The notes under the pieces were generated by a model. The model was given only the letters and a program-made list of their open reading frames with translations. It did not search any database and was not told the origin of the DNA. A DNA stretch of 64,000 nt from Daphnia carinata (Eukaryota > Arthropoda > Branchiopoda > Diplostraca > Daphniidae), in the NCBI RefSeq assembly GCF_022539665.2, contig NC_081338.1, positions 3,285,679 through 3,349,678 on the forward strand. The letters are read 5' to 3'. Of this stretch, positions 1 through 10,413 are shown one piece after another (the first letter of the stretch is position 1; each line of letters begins with the position of its first letter). A program made the translations under genes and the position numbers.

Positions 1-5
1 CACAG

Positions 6-1063
6 ATAGATGGTATGAGGGCCTCCTGTAGACTTGCAAGAAATGCATTAATTTATGCTGAAGAATTAGTCATGGTAAATGTTTTATTTTACAGGAATCT
101 ATTGGTAAATTGTTATAATTTTAGCTGTGTTTGAATCAATAGGTTGGAACTACAACTGAAGAAATAGATAAAAATGTGCATGAATACATTATTTTGCATG
201 GAGCTTATCCATCACCACTGCATTATAAAGGCTTCCCAAAATCTATTTGTACATCTGTCAACAATGTTGTGTGCCATGGTATAGTATTTCTATTCAGCTA
301 ATTTTGACCACTTTTGTGATTTTTGTCATTTACATCTTTTTAGGTATACCTGATAACAGAGCGCTAGTTAATGGTGATATTATAAATGTGGATATCACTG
401 TAAGCTAATCATTTTAGTGTTTTGCCCTACTTAAAATAACAGCTCATTGGATGGCTGTCGTAGGTGTATCTGAATGGCTTTCATGGCGATGTTTCCGAAA
501 CTTTCCTCGTTGGTGACGTTGATGAAAAAGGAAGAGAGCTAGTAGCAGTCACAAAGAAATGTTTGGATGAAGCTGTGGCAATATGCAAACCTGGCCGACC
601 ATTTAACTACATCGGTGAACATCGTTGAGAGAAGCTTAAATGTTCTCTTTCGTTAATGGAAGCGTGATTGCTAACCCTCTCTGTTCAACTATCAAAAGGC
701 GCTGTCATTGAAGCATGTGCCAGAAAGCATGGTTTCCGGGTTGTTCCTGCGTTTACAGGACACGGAATAGGATCTTACTTTCATGGAGCTCCAGATATAT
801 ACCATTTTAGTATGCTGATTGCTGCCTATACAGAATAACTAATAACGACTTGTGTTTGATTTTTAACAGAAAATACTGTACCGGGCCTGATGGAAGCAGG
901 GCAAACGTTTACTATTGAACCTGCAGTTGCTCAAGGAAGTTCTCAATGTATCATACTCGAAGACAAGTGGACTGCGATAACATCAGACGGAAGTAGGGCG
1001 GCTCAGTTTGAGCACACTGTGCTTATCACCGAAAGCGGCGTAGAAGTGCTTACCTCAAAATGA
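6..1063 (+). CDS. Map1d: Methionine aminopeptidase 1D, mitochondrial (3' part)
   Basis: Removes the initiator methionine from nascent proteins; the family member matched here is the mitochondrial type I enzyme (a metal-dependent M24 peptidase). Exons read 6-74, 143-278, 344-399, 464-614, 699-809 and 870-1063, joined by GT-AG introns of 49-84 nt that keep one frame to TGA at 1061-1063. All five metal ligands of the M24 fold are visible in order: Asp in IINVDIT, Asp in HGDVSETF, His in GHGIGSYFH, Glu in FTIEPA and Glu in AQFEHTV. The segment [13 protein letters not shown] followed by SVNNVVCHG is the usual substrate-pocket region. The N-terminus and targeting peptide lie before the window. The gene converges on the RagC gene, whose stop lies 174 bp away. 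Splice sites are read by eye; the family call is firm, and the mitochondrial subtype rests on remembered similarity. Confidence 0.92.
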
Positions 1064-1236
1064 CTCCATTTATTTTGATGGATTGACCCCTCTTCAGTAC
1101 GTTGGTAAAGTTTATGTATATTGACAACAAGGCACTATTTATTTAATTATTTCGTAAAGCAAAACATTTTTAAATGGAAACAGCACGAATTCAATTGATA
1201 CAAAAGATGAGTGTAATAGAATGAGAAGATAAAAGG

Positions 1237-2713
1237 TCACTCTTTCAAAGCAACACTGTTCAGTGGCTGAATCAATTCACCTGCGCCCGGGTTAGTGTTG
1301 CTTGCTTGTTGTACTTGCATACGCACTTCAAATACTTCTTGGATGGCGTTTCGGAAACAAACGAAGTTGTAATCGATTAATCCTGGAACATAAACGTGCA
1401 AACATTTCTTGGTTTTCATTTACAAATTAATGACATACCTTGACGAGCAAAGTGATCTTCTCTTAAGATGCAAACCAAAGCCAAAAATCGGTTTACTTCC
1501 CGCAGGTAAAGGATTGTTGAATTGTTTAATTTAATGAGACTTAGACTCTGATGATCAAATGCAGCACCATCGGCATCCTTTGTCCTACAACAAAGATGTA
1601 CGATGTTTGCCAACTGCAAAAAACTAAATCTTTTTGAAGTGGAAATAGTACCCATAAATGCATGAGATGTCAACGACAACATCTATCATGTCGCAACATA
1701 ACTCGTAGCTTTGCATGTCGACTGGTGAAGAGTCAGTGGCAATATAAATCTTGGAAACGACGTCGAAGAGAAATGCTTTCTCAATCCCCGAATTCTAATA
1801 TGGCAAAACCATTGATTTACTGATTTTTTGAAATGTTCAGGCAAAACTAGATAATACCGAAACAAATATGTTGAGCAAGTTCTCCAAGGTAGGTAGTTGT
1901 GGGATGAGTTTTTGAACCACTTTACTAAATGCTTCAAATATGCTATGATCATAAATGGAAGTCAAATAGAAACTCAAATTAACTGAGTCAAAGCCTTCCT
2001 CCATCAGTTCATCGTTCGCTCTTTGGTGAATATCGCGTTGTGCTTCAATTTTGTGATCATCTGAAAGACCATCAACTTTGTGTATAAACACTTCAAAACG
2101 AATATTGGGGTTCACTTTGTAGGCGCGTGTCACAGTGAGATTTAGCTTCATTAAAGCATCAATATAGTCATCCTGAAAAAATTGACTTTAAAACAATACT
2201 TTATGTCATTCAATTAAAAGTTACCTGTGCGTCTATTACAAATACAAGGGCTCCTATTAAAATTTCCAACAAGTGAAAGTGAAAGAACATGTTAACTAAC
2301 ATGAACAAGTACTCTATAATCCTAATTAACTACATACCACAACCGCCAAATATCATTTCACAGTCAAAATTTGGATCAAAAAAATCAACTTGTCCTGGAA
2401 AGTCCCAGATTTGAAACTGCACAAATGATGAATTTGAGATTTCATCTTTCACTATTTTGTTTGTGCTCTCCAGAAATAGTGTCTCATTAGGGGACATCTT
2501 ATGGAAAACAACTTTTTGTATGGATGATTTTCCAGACCGCCTAAGCCCCATCAGCAAAATCCTAGGCTTTCCTTCTGGATTGGAATTTACGTTCAAATCA
2601 CTTTCTCCATCGTATGGACCATCATTATAGTCTTTGGTGTATGATCCCACTTCGTAACCCGGACCATAATGATCTTCATCTTCCTGCTCATATGACTGCA
2701 AACATCTCAACAT
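1237..2713 (-). CDS. RagC-D: Ras-related GTP-binding protein C/D (Rag GTPase)
   Basis: Rag GTPase that, as a heterodimer with RagA/B, recruits TORC1 to the lysosome in response to amino acids. Exons on the minus strand read 2713-2338, 2253-2225, 2172-1858, 1794-1652, 1584-1439 and 1382-1237 (stop TCA on the plus strand at 1237). The P-loop is visible as GLRRSGKSS, followed by the G3-like WDFPGQ and the HKVDGL segment. The C-terminal roadblock-type half follows, including [20 protein letters not shown] and [11 protein letters not shown]. The N-terminus is acidic and variable, as in this family. I took the ATG at 2713; a further 5' exon cannot be excluded. It is tail-to-tail with the methionine aminopeptidase gene. 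No disruption is seen. Confidence 0.93.
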
Positions 2714-5032
2714 TAGTTTGTCAAAAGACGGCCGTTCAATTCAACTACATGAAATTTCTAATTAATATTACCATGTATAGCGGTTAAGACGTCAAAATTC
2801 GATGAAAGATTGTCACTGAAGTAACGCCTCTCTTTTAAAACTGAGTCAGATTACTCTTTAATCCTCCTCTTCCCTTCAAGTTGTTGATTCGTCTAGTCGT
2901 CTGCCAACCAGTCCGAGGTTATTGGGAATTTTCTATCAAAACAAGTCGAATCGACTGGGGTTGCGCCCCGACCCGCCTCTAAAATTGGCTGATCTGGACT
3001 GATCGGGACATTATTTATTCACGGATTGGATGTGCTCAAGATCTGGGTCCTTCTTGTAGGAATTCTTCTTAGGGAATCTAGTAAACTGTTAAATAAAATT
3101 TGTGTAAGTAGCGATCGAACCCGATTGGCAGTAATCGCGCTCCACCCCATCCCGAAAAAAGCCCGTTCGAAGCAAAAACTTCGATGCCCCGCACCGTGAT
3201 AGTGGTGGAAAGTGGATACTAGAGCTATGGATTTATCTCTGACTAACCTAAACAACTATCTCTAACTATTCTTTAACTCTAGTAGAAATTCTTCTCTGAT
3301 GGAAATTGTTTGTGAGAGGTCTTAATTTTTGGTTGAACCGGTTGAAACATTAGCAAATGGCAACGCTGGACTGTCAGGTACGGCCTTCCATTCCATTACC
3401 TTCTTCTGACGGCGTACGTTAAAGGTAAGTTGATCGTGTCGAAATGCTAGATAATATTATTCTTACAGTTCCCTTATGCATTTCAAAGTGTCTTTTTTGT
3501 TTAGGTTTAATCACATGAATTTACCCACTAACCGGTAAACAGAAATAAAGTCTTACGTGAAAGTAGCTCAGCCACTAGATTTACCACCACCACTCCGAAT
3601 CTATTGAAATATCAAATATCATGCCATGCCCTGATAAAGTAGGTTTTCCTATTACTTATTCATATCATATTAGACGGATTATCAATTAAAACAGAATATC
3701 AAATTTCATGTCTTATAAGCAAATCTTGAAATGGGATGAAACTCGGAAATGGCTAATCATGATTTCCTTTCACGGCTGTTAGTTGTAGGGCTATTTCTGC
3801 TGGGACAGGGACCACATATTACTACATAAGTATCAATGGCTTCAAACATAGTTGTGTGATGGTGAGTCAATATTCTGGTAAAATTTTTCCAACTTATATC
3901 AGAGATGATCCTGAAAAAATTTAGCAGGTGCTGTAGATATTCAAGTGTGTTCCAGTAAATATCTTTGCATTACTGGAAGACAATCTAACTAGAACCAGAT
4001 AATTTTTTGGTAGAAGTTGATTAAATAAGCCCAAGTCTTTTGTAGGAAACCATTCAGAGTATTGATAGACAACTTTGCTGCTTAGCTAACAAGTAACTGT
4101 AGGACTTTTGCTGCATATGCTTACATTGAACAACTGAAGTGGTTTTTTTAACTCTTTTTCTGCATTTGCCTAAATGTCTAGATTGAAAGGTCATTCTTTT
4201 CCTTTTTCTTATCAATAACCAACTTTTTAATTTGAACAAAGTGTTTTTCGTGTTTTTCTTTTTTAAATCTGTTGATTTGAAAGCGTGAGGTGATTTTCCA
4301 CTCTAGAAATTATAATCAAGGAATTCGTCGGTTTTTATTGGGTTTCCATATATTGTTAAAGATCGTGTTTGTCATAGTCTGCCATGAGCGCTCACTCTTA
4401 ATGGAGAAAACATGTTTTTCCACGTCAATCTTACAGTTGTAATCTGCAAGTATATTTTGCATCATTAATACTTCTTGACCAGTTAGATCCTTAGATGTTG
4501 CATCATTTCATTCCAGGCTTCGTGGCGTTCCTTGCAGCTGTGATGACCATATGTAATTTTTCCTTCTGGAAAAATAATTATCAGGCAATAATATTGATGA
4601 TAAAAAATTAAATGATATTAGTACGTGGTATTTTTTGAGTGCATTTGAATTCAACCGATCGGGCAAATGTTTTTACAACAACTTAACAGTTATTCGTTGC
4701 AGCGGTGATCTTAAGGTTTGTTTGGCCAAACGAAACTGGTCGTTTTCCTAAGTTATGTTTTTAAAGCATTCTTTTTCGCTTGCTGTGAAAGGGAGTCTTT
4801 GGTAACTTTGAAAGCGAAATGCTTATGGTTGCAGTGGTAACAAAAAACCATGTTTGCAGACCTTATCGATGTGAGTAATTTATCTAAGTATTTGTAATCT
4901 CTAGAGGATAAAAAATAAACAAGTAGACAAAGTAATGAAAGAATTGTTTTTATTGTCCCTCCTCCACCCACAATTCCACCACTTTTTGAAATATACATAT
5001 AATTACATACATACATAAACATACACATACAG
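2714..5032. other. Intergenic, no gene supported
   Basis: AT-rich DNA upstream of RagC. A short open segment begins with ATG at 3357 and runs into a donor-like GTACGG, but no partner exon is found. A GGTTCGATC-like B-box motif lies on the minus strand near 3107-3125 without a convincing tRNA fold. A CATA-rich tract lies at 4995-5030, next to the TTAA element. I see no other gene here. Confidence 0.5.
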
Positions 5033-5036
5033 TTAA

Positions 5037-5371
5037 CCCGTTGGCTGCCAAGCCGTACAACCCTTAGGTTGTCTTTCTACTTTCTACGCGTCTAATCAGA
5101 AGGATGTCGACCAAAGTGGGACTTGTCGATAGACAAGTCCGGGCTGACACGCTGGTGCAAACCATTACGGAAATGCACATCCCTGGGATACCACCAGCGT
5201 GTCGAACAAAGGGAAGTCCCTACTGGTGCATTGCCTGTGGGGCCTTTCGGCCAATCTTGGGCAGATGCGACTGCTCCGCCTCATGGCACATACGGCCAAG
5301 AGGCAGAACAGCGCGGCCCGTCCCTAAAGCTACAAAAAAAAGGGGAGAAAAACGGGATGGCAGCCAACGGG
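5037..5371. mobile_element. piggyBac-like MITE with TTAA target duplication
   Basis: A 335 bp non-coding element bounded by a perfect 14 bp terminal inverted repeat, CCCGTTGGCTGCCA at 5037-5050 and its complement at 5358-5371. It extends to 20 bp with two mismatches. TTAA lies immediately outside on both sides (5033-5036 and 5372-5375), the target duplication of piggyBac-type transposons. Inside are a 9 bp perfect hairpin (5119-5127 with 5132-5140) and a 12 bp one (5146-5157 with 5192-5203). No transposase is encoded, so it would need an enzyme supplied in trans. Its interior is clearly more GC-rich than the surroundings. The reading frames through it are not conserved proteins. Confidence 0.85.
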
Positions 5372-5375
5372 TTAA

Positions 5376-6271
5376 CTAGTATTATACATAACAAACATAA
5401 CGAAATGGCATATAACGAACCAGGCAGCAAGACGAGCAGCGAACACGAGGCGAAGGAAAGGCGAAAAAGCGATGACGTGCCGAAGGCGAAGTGAAAACGG
5501 GGCGGCGGCCTGGCGAAGCGACGACGAACCGTAGACGGGAAGCAAAACAGGATGAAGAGAAGGCGGCAACGGAACGATAACGTGGCAGGATGAGAAATTT
5601 CAAATACTGAAAAGAGATAAAACATAATTCATTGTGGAATTGAATACTGCTATTGTAATCAAACCAATGAGAAGGCAATTCAACTTACATGTCAAGCCTG
5701 CATACAGCAAAGATTGGATAAACTGCAGGGAACAGCATTATTACAGCAATAAGCAGATGAACACTTGCCTATCCTATAATGGGTAATTATTATCGCATCA
5801 AGGGGATGGTGGACAACTGAGTAACTTACAATCTTAAAAATGGGGTGATGTTAATGACTGATGGCTAGCTAACTGGATATGCACGAAAGGATGCTGAAAT
5901 GTTGAAAGTTGGCACCATAAGGAAAGGGGGGCACTTTGCAGTTAATAAATGGGAGCATCACAAAACTGTAACATTCAGCTATGGTTACATACAGCACTTG
6001 AAGCCATTAGGGGTATTCCAGCCTACATAATTGCAAAAACAATCAGTTTGAAAAGCTCCAAACACAAAATGATGGATATATAGAAATTAAATAACAAACC
6101 ATTGAATTTTAGCTCAATTATTCATAAAAAACACAAAGAACAACGACACATAAACGCCCACTCACCACCTCATACTGAACCAAACACAAAGAAGAAGTTT
6201 AGATCAAGTTTAGAATTTGTCCGCCAGATGTCTTAAATTTTTTTCATTACGACCATGGCAGACAAAAATTT
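5376..6271. other. Intergenic, no gene supported
   Basis: Contains a purine- and GC-rich low-complexity block at about 5400-5590 with many GCGA-type repeats, which leaves stops rare in several frames. The rest is AT-rich. No splice-supported gene is seen. Confidence 0.5.
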
Positions 6272-6300
6272 TAAGCCCGATCAAATAAATAAGCCCGACT
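6272..6300. repeat. AAGCCCGAC short repeat at left edge of palindrome
   Basis: Two copies of AAGCCCGA(C/T) spaced by an AT-rich linker, just outside the left palindrome arm. The same motif recurs in the same orientation at 11543-11566 and, inverted, at 11716-11769 and 50215-50268. It probably marks the end of a repetitive element family. Confidence 0.6.
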
Positions 6301-6521
6301 TTGCCAAGGCATATGGCAATCCGTTTTACATTAAAAAAAAAAAAAAAAATGGCAGAGAAAAAATAAAAAATCGCACTTTTTTCTTTTTTTCCGACACGTA
6401 GCCATCTACCGCTCAGACTCATTATTACTGGCGTAGGCAATTTCAGTCCATTGGATGCCATTCGCAGTTTGTTCAGTAGCGTGGATGGAGAATAACGCGT
6501 GGCTGGAGGAACAATTGAAAA

Positions 6522-7253
6522 ATGGATAAGATAATACAACAAAAGGATGGTAAGTATAAACATTATTATATTTGTTTTCAATTATTAATTATTGTTTATT
6601 AGATCAAATTATGGACCTGCAGGCCCAATTATTGGAACAACACAAAATATTAGATAACAGCAAAGCTAAGGATGGTAAGGCCTAATACATAATGATTCTA
6701 TTTATTTGCTTTTATTCATTTGTGTTTTGTAGCTCAAATTTTGAGTCTACAAGCTCAGCTAGGGGAAAAGAACAAATTGGAATGGAACAGTTTCAAAACA
6801 GTGAAGGAGGTTTTTCCAAACTCATCCCTAACTGAACATGAGGATGAATTGGCATTAGGTGAACACAGTCAGGTACCTAAACTTTTCAAATAAGAATTCA
6901 AAATAAGTATAGAATTTTAACAAACAATTATTTATTGTTTAGTTATTCAGTCTACCACCTGACAGTGTGTTGAAGTTAAATTCTGTTAGTGCTGCACAAA
7001 AAGAATCGTTAGTAATAAGCCCATGCAGTGAAGGAAGTGAACAATTGTGGGACCGTATTTGGGCCAAAAATGGGTGTGGTACGGAAACCAAGATATGGCA
7101 AAAGTTCAACATGAAACATGGATTAGGTACTTTTCGGTTTTATGTCTATTGAAAAAGTATTTTTAATGCTATTATTTTGCATTCACAGAATTTAATGGGG
7201 GATCAAATCAAGTCTGGAAGTGTTACAGGATGGAAGAGTCAGCCTACAGATGA
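6522..7253 (+). CDS. Unrecognised 5-exon gene in left palindrome arm
   Basis: Exons 6522-6549, 6603-6674, 6733-6872, 6943-7126 and 7189-7253 join in frame through GT-AG introns of 53-70 nt to give about 162 aa, ending in TGA at 7251. An in-frame TGA at 6516-6518 supports the ATG at 6522. The N-terminal 60 residues are coiled-coil-like, with two related repeats (DLQAQLLEQ and SLQAQLGEK). An acidic stretch (LTEHEDELALGEHSQ) follows, then a Trp/Cys-containing C-terminal part (LWDRIWAKNGCG, QVWKCYRMEE). I do not recognise the family. An equally intact mirror copy lies at 10414-11145. It may be a transposon-encoded accessory protein or a captured host gene. Confidence 0.5.
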
Positions 7254-7309
7254 AAAAACACAGAGTGCATTACCATTAAGGTATGAGGTAAAGTAATAGA
7301 GTATGCACA

Positions 7310-7510
7310 TTGTCTAATGAGAAGTACCATCTTGTGTTAATAAATCCAGTACAACAGCAATCCTTTATAGTTCTGTCACAGCTAGAAACCTCAAATAATT
7401 CTGCTTCTCTGTCTAAAGAACAACTTGTCCTTTACGTTCAGAGTGTTGGGGAAACTGGGTACTTAAATGGCCCTAAAGATGTTTTAATTTTGCTGCCATG
7501 GCAGAGATGA
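7310..7510 (+). other. Open segment conserved in both palindrome arms
   Basis: Open for 66 codons without a clear ATG start. The mirror segment at 10157-10357 differs by one residue (Trp versus Leu near the end). It could be a further exon of the gene starting at 6522, or of a second gene, but I could not join it with good splice sites. Function unknown. Confidence 0.3.
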
Positions 7511-7701
7511 ACATCATACATGGACTCTTTAGGTATGAAAGGATTTTTCTTCAAATAATTTTGAATTTATGACGAAGAATTTCTCCTCCTTTTTGCCAAC
7601 CAGGTCTAATCTACCAAAAAAAATTTTATCCAATAGGAAAGGATTTTCATGTACTGGGAACACAACTATCAACAATGCAACATTGTACAGGTGCTAGTTT
7701 A

Positions 7702-7935
7702 TCATTCAAGAGCCTTATACAATGATGTTAATCTGCAATTTGTATGTCCTTCCCCAAGCTTCCACCAGAAGTTGAATCTATGAGTCATGTAAGTTACATG
7801 ATCAACAGTTGATATGTTTAACGGTGTTGTTTTTCTTTTCTCAATATAGGTTAATAGTAACATTGGATCTGAAAAAATTCTTGGTTGGGGCAAGACACTG
7901 AATAAATTGTATTGATTGGATGGATGACATGACAT
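7702..7935 (-). other. 77-codon ORF, identical in both arms
   Basis: Starts with a normal ATG and ends in a stop. Its 77-residue translation is identical to the mirror copy at 9732-9965. It is rich in His, Pro and aromatic residues and has no recognisable domain. It lies on the strand opposite to the five-exon gene of the same arm. Identity of the two copies may reflect recent duplication or conversion rather than selection. Confidence 0.3.
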
Positions 7936-8037
7936 TTCTATACTTAATTCGGATTCCCCAGACGGTATTTGATATTAAAAAAATTGAAGTGCATATCTGG
8001 GCTCCCTTCTTTTCTGAAGCCCCGTTTCCCCTTGACT

Positions 8038-8335
8038 CGTAATAAGCCCGTAGGGGGTCATGCCCCTACTGTACGGTATATATAAAAACAACATATACCG
8101 AGGTTTGGAGGGCTCTGGCCGGAAAGGGGACGTGGGGTGCCGCTTAGTCCGATGATGTGTTCACGGAGGGCGATGTGGCTACCCACAAATCCGAACTAAA
8201 GGTTAATCGCTCCTGTAAAAATGTTCCAAATCTTCAGCTCTTCTTCCGGCTTCTCTTAGCCAATCACCGGGTAATCTCCCCGGTGGGTCAACAAGGCAGT
8301 GTCTCCCCCTGCCTGGGTTGACGGCAACTTTTGAA
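8038..8335. other. Hairpin-rich non-coding block (left arm)
   Basis: A GC-richer block made of successive short inverted repeats: GTAGGGG/CCCCTAC around 8050, CGGTATAT/ATATACCG around 8076-8102 with a TATATAAA-like loop, CCGGG/CCCGG near 8267-8283, and AGGCAG/CTGCCT near 8296-8313. It contains no useful reading frame. The same block is mirrored at about 9332-9629. It looks like a structured RNA or protein-binding region of the palindromic element. Function is not known. Confidence 0.4.
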
Positions 8336-8675
8336 AGGGCTATTATGCCTTTTTAAAGTTGCAAAAATAATTGTAATGTGCAGAGAATTGTCAATAAATT
8401 TTTTTTTATAAAATATTTTATCCAAAATTTGTTTCTTTCATTGTCTGTGTTAGCTGTGTTCACACATTACATTTATCAACTTTTTTTTTTTTCTTTGCAT
8501 TATTTGTTTTTGTCACCTTTGATGCCTTGATGGTAAGCATTGTTTCCATTGGTTTATCGTTTATATGTAAGTATTCAATTATTATTTATTACACTCTTTG
8601 AATTTTTCCACTTAGATTCCAGGAACAACATGTAATATCTGGATATTTTTTGAAGTAATTTTGTACTTTGATTTA

Positions 8676-8741
8676 CCCGTATGGGAACCGATCCTCAGAC
8701 ATTCAGCGTGCAACGCCGATGCTCTAACATTGAGCCACGAG
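8676..8741 (-). pseudogene. tRNA-derived sequence 1 (degenerate)
   Basis: The D-arm is recognisable as GGCTCAATGTTAGAGC. An anticodon-like stem TCGGC/GCTGA closes a 7-nt loop whose central triplet would be TGC (Ala). The T-arm region (GGATCGGTTCCCA) is degenerate and no acceptor stem pairs. It shares the run AGAGCATCGGCG with the copy at 9028-9099, so both come from one family. A pseudogene or a SINE head is more likely than a working tRNA. Confidence 0.5.
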
Positions 8742-8841
8742 ATTTATCTAAATATTTTATTATCGCATATTATATGTTATCGTCTAGGATGTTTATGCAG
8801 TCTTTCACAACTATATGTTTATCTTTCTATTTCTTTCATAA

Positions 8842-8911
8842 GGTTCATAGCTCTGTGGTAGAGCCTTCAGTTGCGATACCTGTTACCCTGGGATCAAACC
8901 TCAGTATATGT
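8842..8911 (+). pseudogene. tRNA-derived sequence 2 (degenerate)
   Basis: A D-arm AGCTCTGTGGTAGAGC is followed by an anticodon-like stem and by CTGGGATCAAACCTCAG, which fits a T-arm with a changed loop. The acceptor stem does not pair. It has the same order of elements as the neighbouring tRNA-like sequences. Confidence 0.5.
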
Positions 8912-9027
8912 GTAAAAATGAAGTAGATTAAATGTAGAAGAGTATATTGCAGAATTGCATTTGATTTTTATTCTAAGTGTAAATGCAAGTCCACAAGTAA
9001 CTAGAAAAAAGCCAACTTAATATCACA

Positions 9028-9099
9028 TGATTCATGGCTCATTGGTAGAGCATCGGCGCGGTATGCCGAACATCCAGGGTTCGATCCCTGGATAATAAT
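9028..9099 (+). pseudogene. tRNA-derived sequence 3 (best preserved)
   Basis: The D-arm GGCTCATTGGTAGAGC pairs well, and TCGGC/GCCGA closes a 7-nt anticodon loop with central triplet GGT (Thr). The T-arm CCAGGGTTCGATCCCTGG is perfect and contains a consensus pol III B box. Two features argue against function: position 33 is C instead of U, and the acceptor stem (TGATTCA against TAATAAT) does not pair. It straddles the inner edge of the right palindrome arm. Confidence 0.6.
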
Positions 9100-9731
9100 A
9101 GAATGCTTACAGATAAACGATAAACCAATGGAAACAATGGTTACCATCAAAGGTGACAAAAACAAATAATGCAAAGAAAAAAAAAAAGTTGATAAATGTA
9201 ATGTGTGAACACAGCTAACACAGACAATGAAAGAAACAAATTTTGGATAAAATATTTTATAAAAAAAATTTATTGACAATTCTCTGCACATTACAATTAT
9301 TTTTGCAACTTTAAAAAGGCATAATAGCCCTTTCAAAAGTTGCCGTCAACCCAGGCAGGGGGAGACACTGCCTTGTTGACCCACCGGGGAGATTACCCGG
9401 TGATTGGCTAAGAGAAGCCGGAAGAAGAGCTGAAGATTTGGAACATTTTTACAGGAGCGATTAACCTTTAGTTCGGATTTGTGGGTAGCCACATCGCCCT
9501 CCGTGAACACATCATCGGACTAAGCGGCACCCCACGTCCCCTTTCCGGCCAGAGCCCTCCAAACCTCGGTATATGTTGTTTTTATATATACCGTACAGTA
9601 GGGGCATGACCCCCTACGGGCTTATTACGAGTCAAGGGGAAACGGGGCTTCAGAAAAGAAGGGAGCCCAGATATGCACTTCAATTTTTTTAATATCAAAT
9701 ACCGTCTGGGGAATCCGAATTAAGTATAGAA

Positions 9732-9965
9732 ATGTCATGTCATCCATCCAATCAATACAATTTATTCAGTGTCTTGCCCCAACCAAGAATTTTTTCAGAT
9801 CCAATGTTACTATTAACCTATATTGAGAAAAGAAAAACAACACCGTTAAACATATCAACTGTTGATCATGTAACTTACATGACTCATAGATTCAACTTCT
9901 GGTGGAAGCTTGGGGAAGGACATACAAATTGCAGATTAACATCATTGTATAAGGCTCTTGAATGA
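9732..9965 (+). other. 77-codon ORF, mirror copy
   Basis: Same 77 residues as the ORF at 7702-7935 on the other arm. No family recognised. Confidence 0.3.
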
Positions 9966-10413
9966 TAAACTAGCACCTGTACAATGTTGCATTGTTGATA
10001 GTTGTGTTCCCAGTACATGAAAATCCTTTCCTATTGGATAAAATTTTTTTTGGTAGATTAGACCTGGTTGGCAAAAAGGAGGAGAAATTCTTCGTCATAA
10101 ATTCAAAATTATTTGAAGAAAAATCCTTTCATACCTAAAGAGTCCATGTATGATGTTCATCTCTGCAATGGCAGCAAAATTAAAACATCTTTAGGGCCAT
10201 TTAAGTACCCAGTTTCCCCAACACTCTGAACGTAAAGGACAAGTTGTTCTTTAGACAGAGAAGCAGAATTATTTGAGGTTTCTAGCTGTGACAGAACTAT
10301 AAAGGATTGCTGTTGTACTGGATTTATTAACACAAGATGGTACTTCTCATTAGACAATGTGCATACTCTATTACTTTACCTCATACCTTAATGGTAATGC
10401 ACTCTGTGTTTTT

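Larger units (their letters stand above)
6309..8586. repeat. Left arm of a ~5 kb palindrome
   Basis: This stretch is the reverse complement of 9088-11364. Paired coordinates sum to 17667 over most of the arm, so there is almost no net insertion or deletion; only the poly-A tract near 6331-6347 shifts the register, by about 8 bp. Several reading frames are identical or differ by one residue between arms. The arm holds a five-exon reading frame (6522-7253), open segments at 7310-7510 and 7702-7935, and a hairpin-rich block near 8038-8335. Possible explanations are a fold-back or palindromic transposon, or an inverted duplication kept alike by gene conversion. Confidence 0.93.
8587..9087. other. 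Palindrome spacer
   Basis: About 500 bp between the two arms that is not itself palindromic. It contains two tRNA-derived sequences (8676-8741 minus, 8842-8911 plus) and most of a third (9028-9099 plus), whose last bases lie in the start of the right arm. The remainder is AT-rich. Confidence 0.7.

Noticed and set aside
3107-3170. Possible tRNA or snRNA on the minus strand (GGGTTCGATC motif, short hairpins)
   Set aside because: No A-box/D-arm, no acceptor stem and no match to remembered U1-U12 or tRNA folds; kept only as a B-box-like motif.
5104-5678. Overlapping ORFs of about 90-125 codons on both strands
   Set aside because: They fall in the GC-rich MITE and an adjacent low-complexity block where stops are rare by composition; no family pattern or splice logic.
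6210-6581. 123-codon minus-strand ORF at the left palindrome edge
   Set aside because: Its mirror at 11086-11349 loses the frame in the homopolymer tract, and it overlaps the first exon of the better-supported spliced gene on the other strand.
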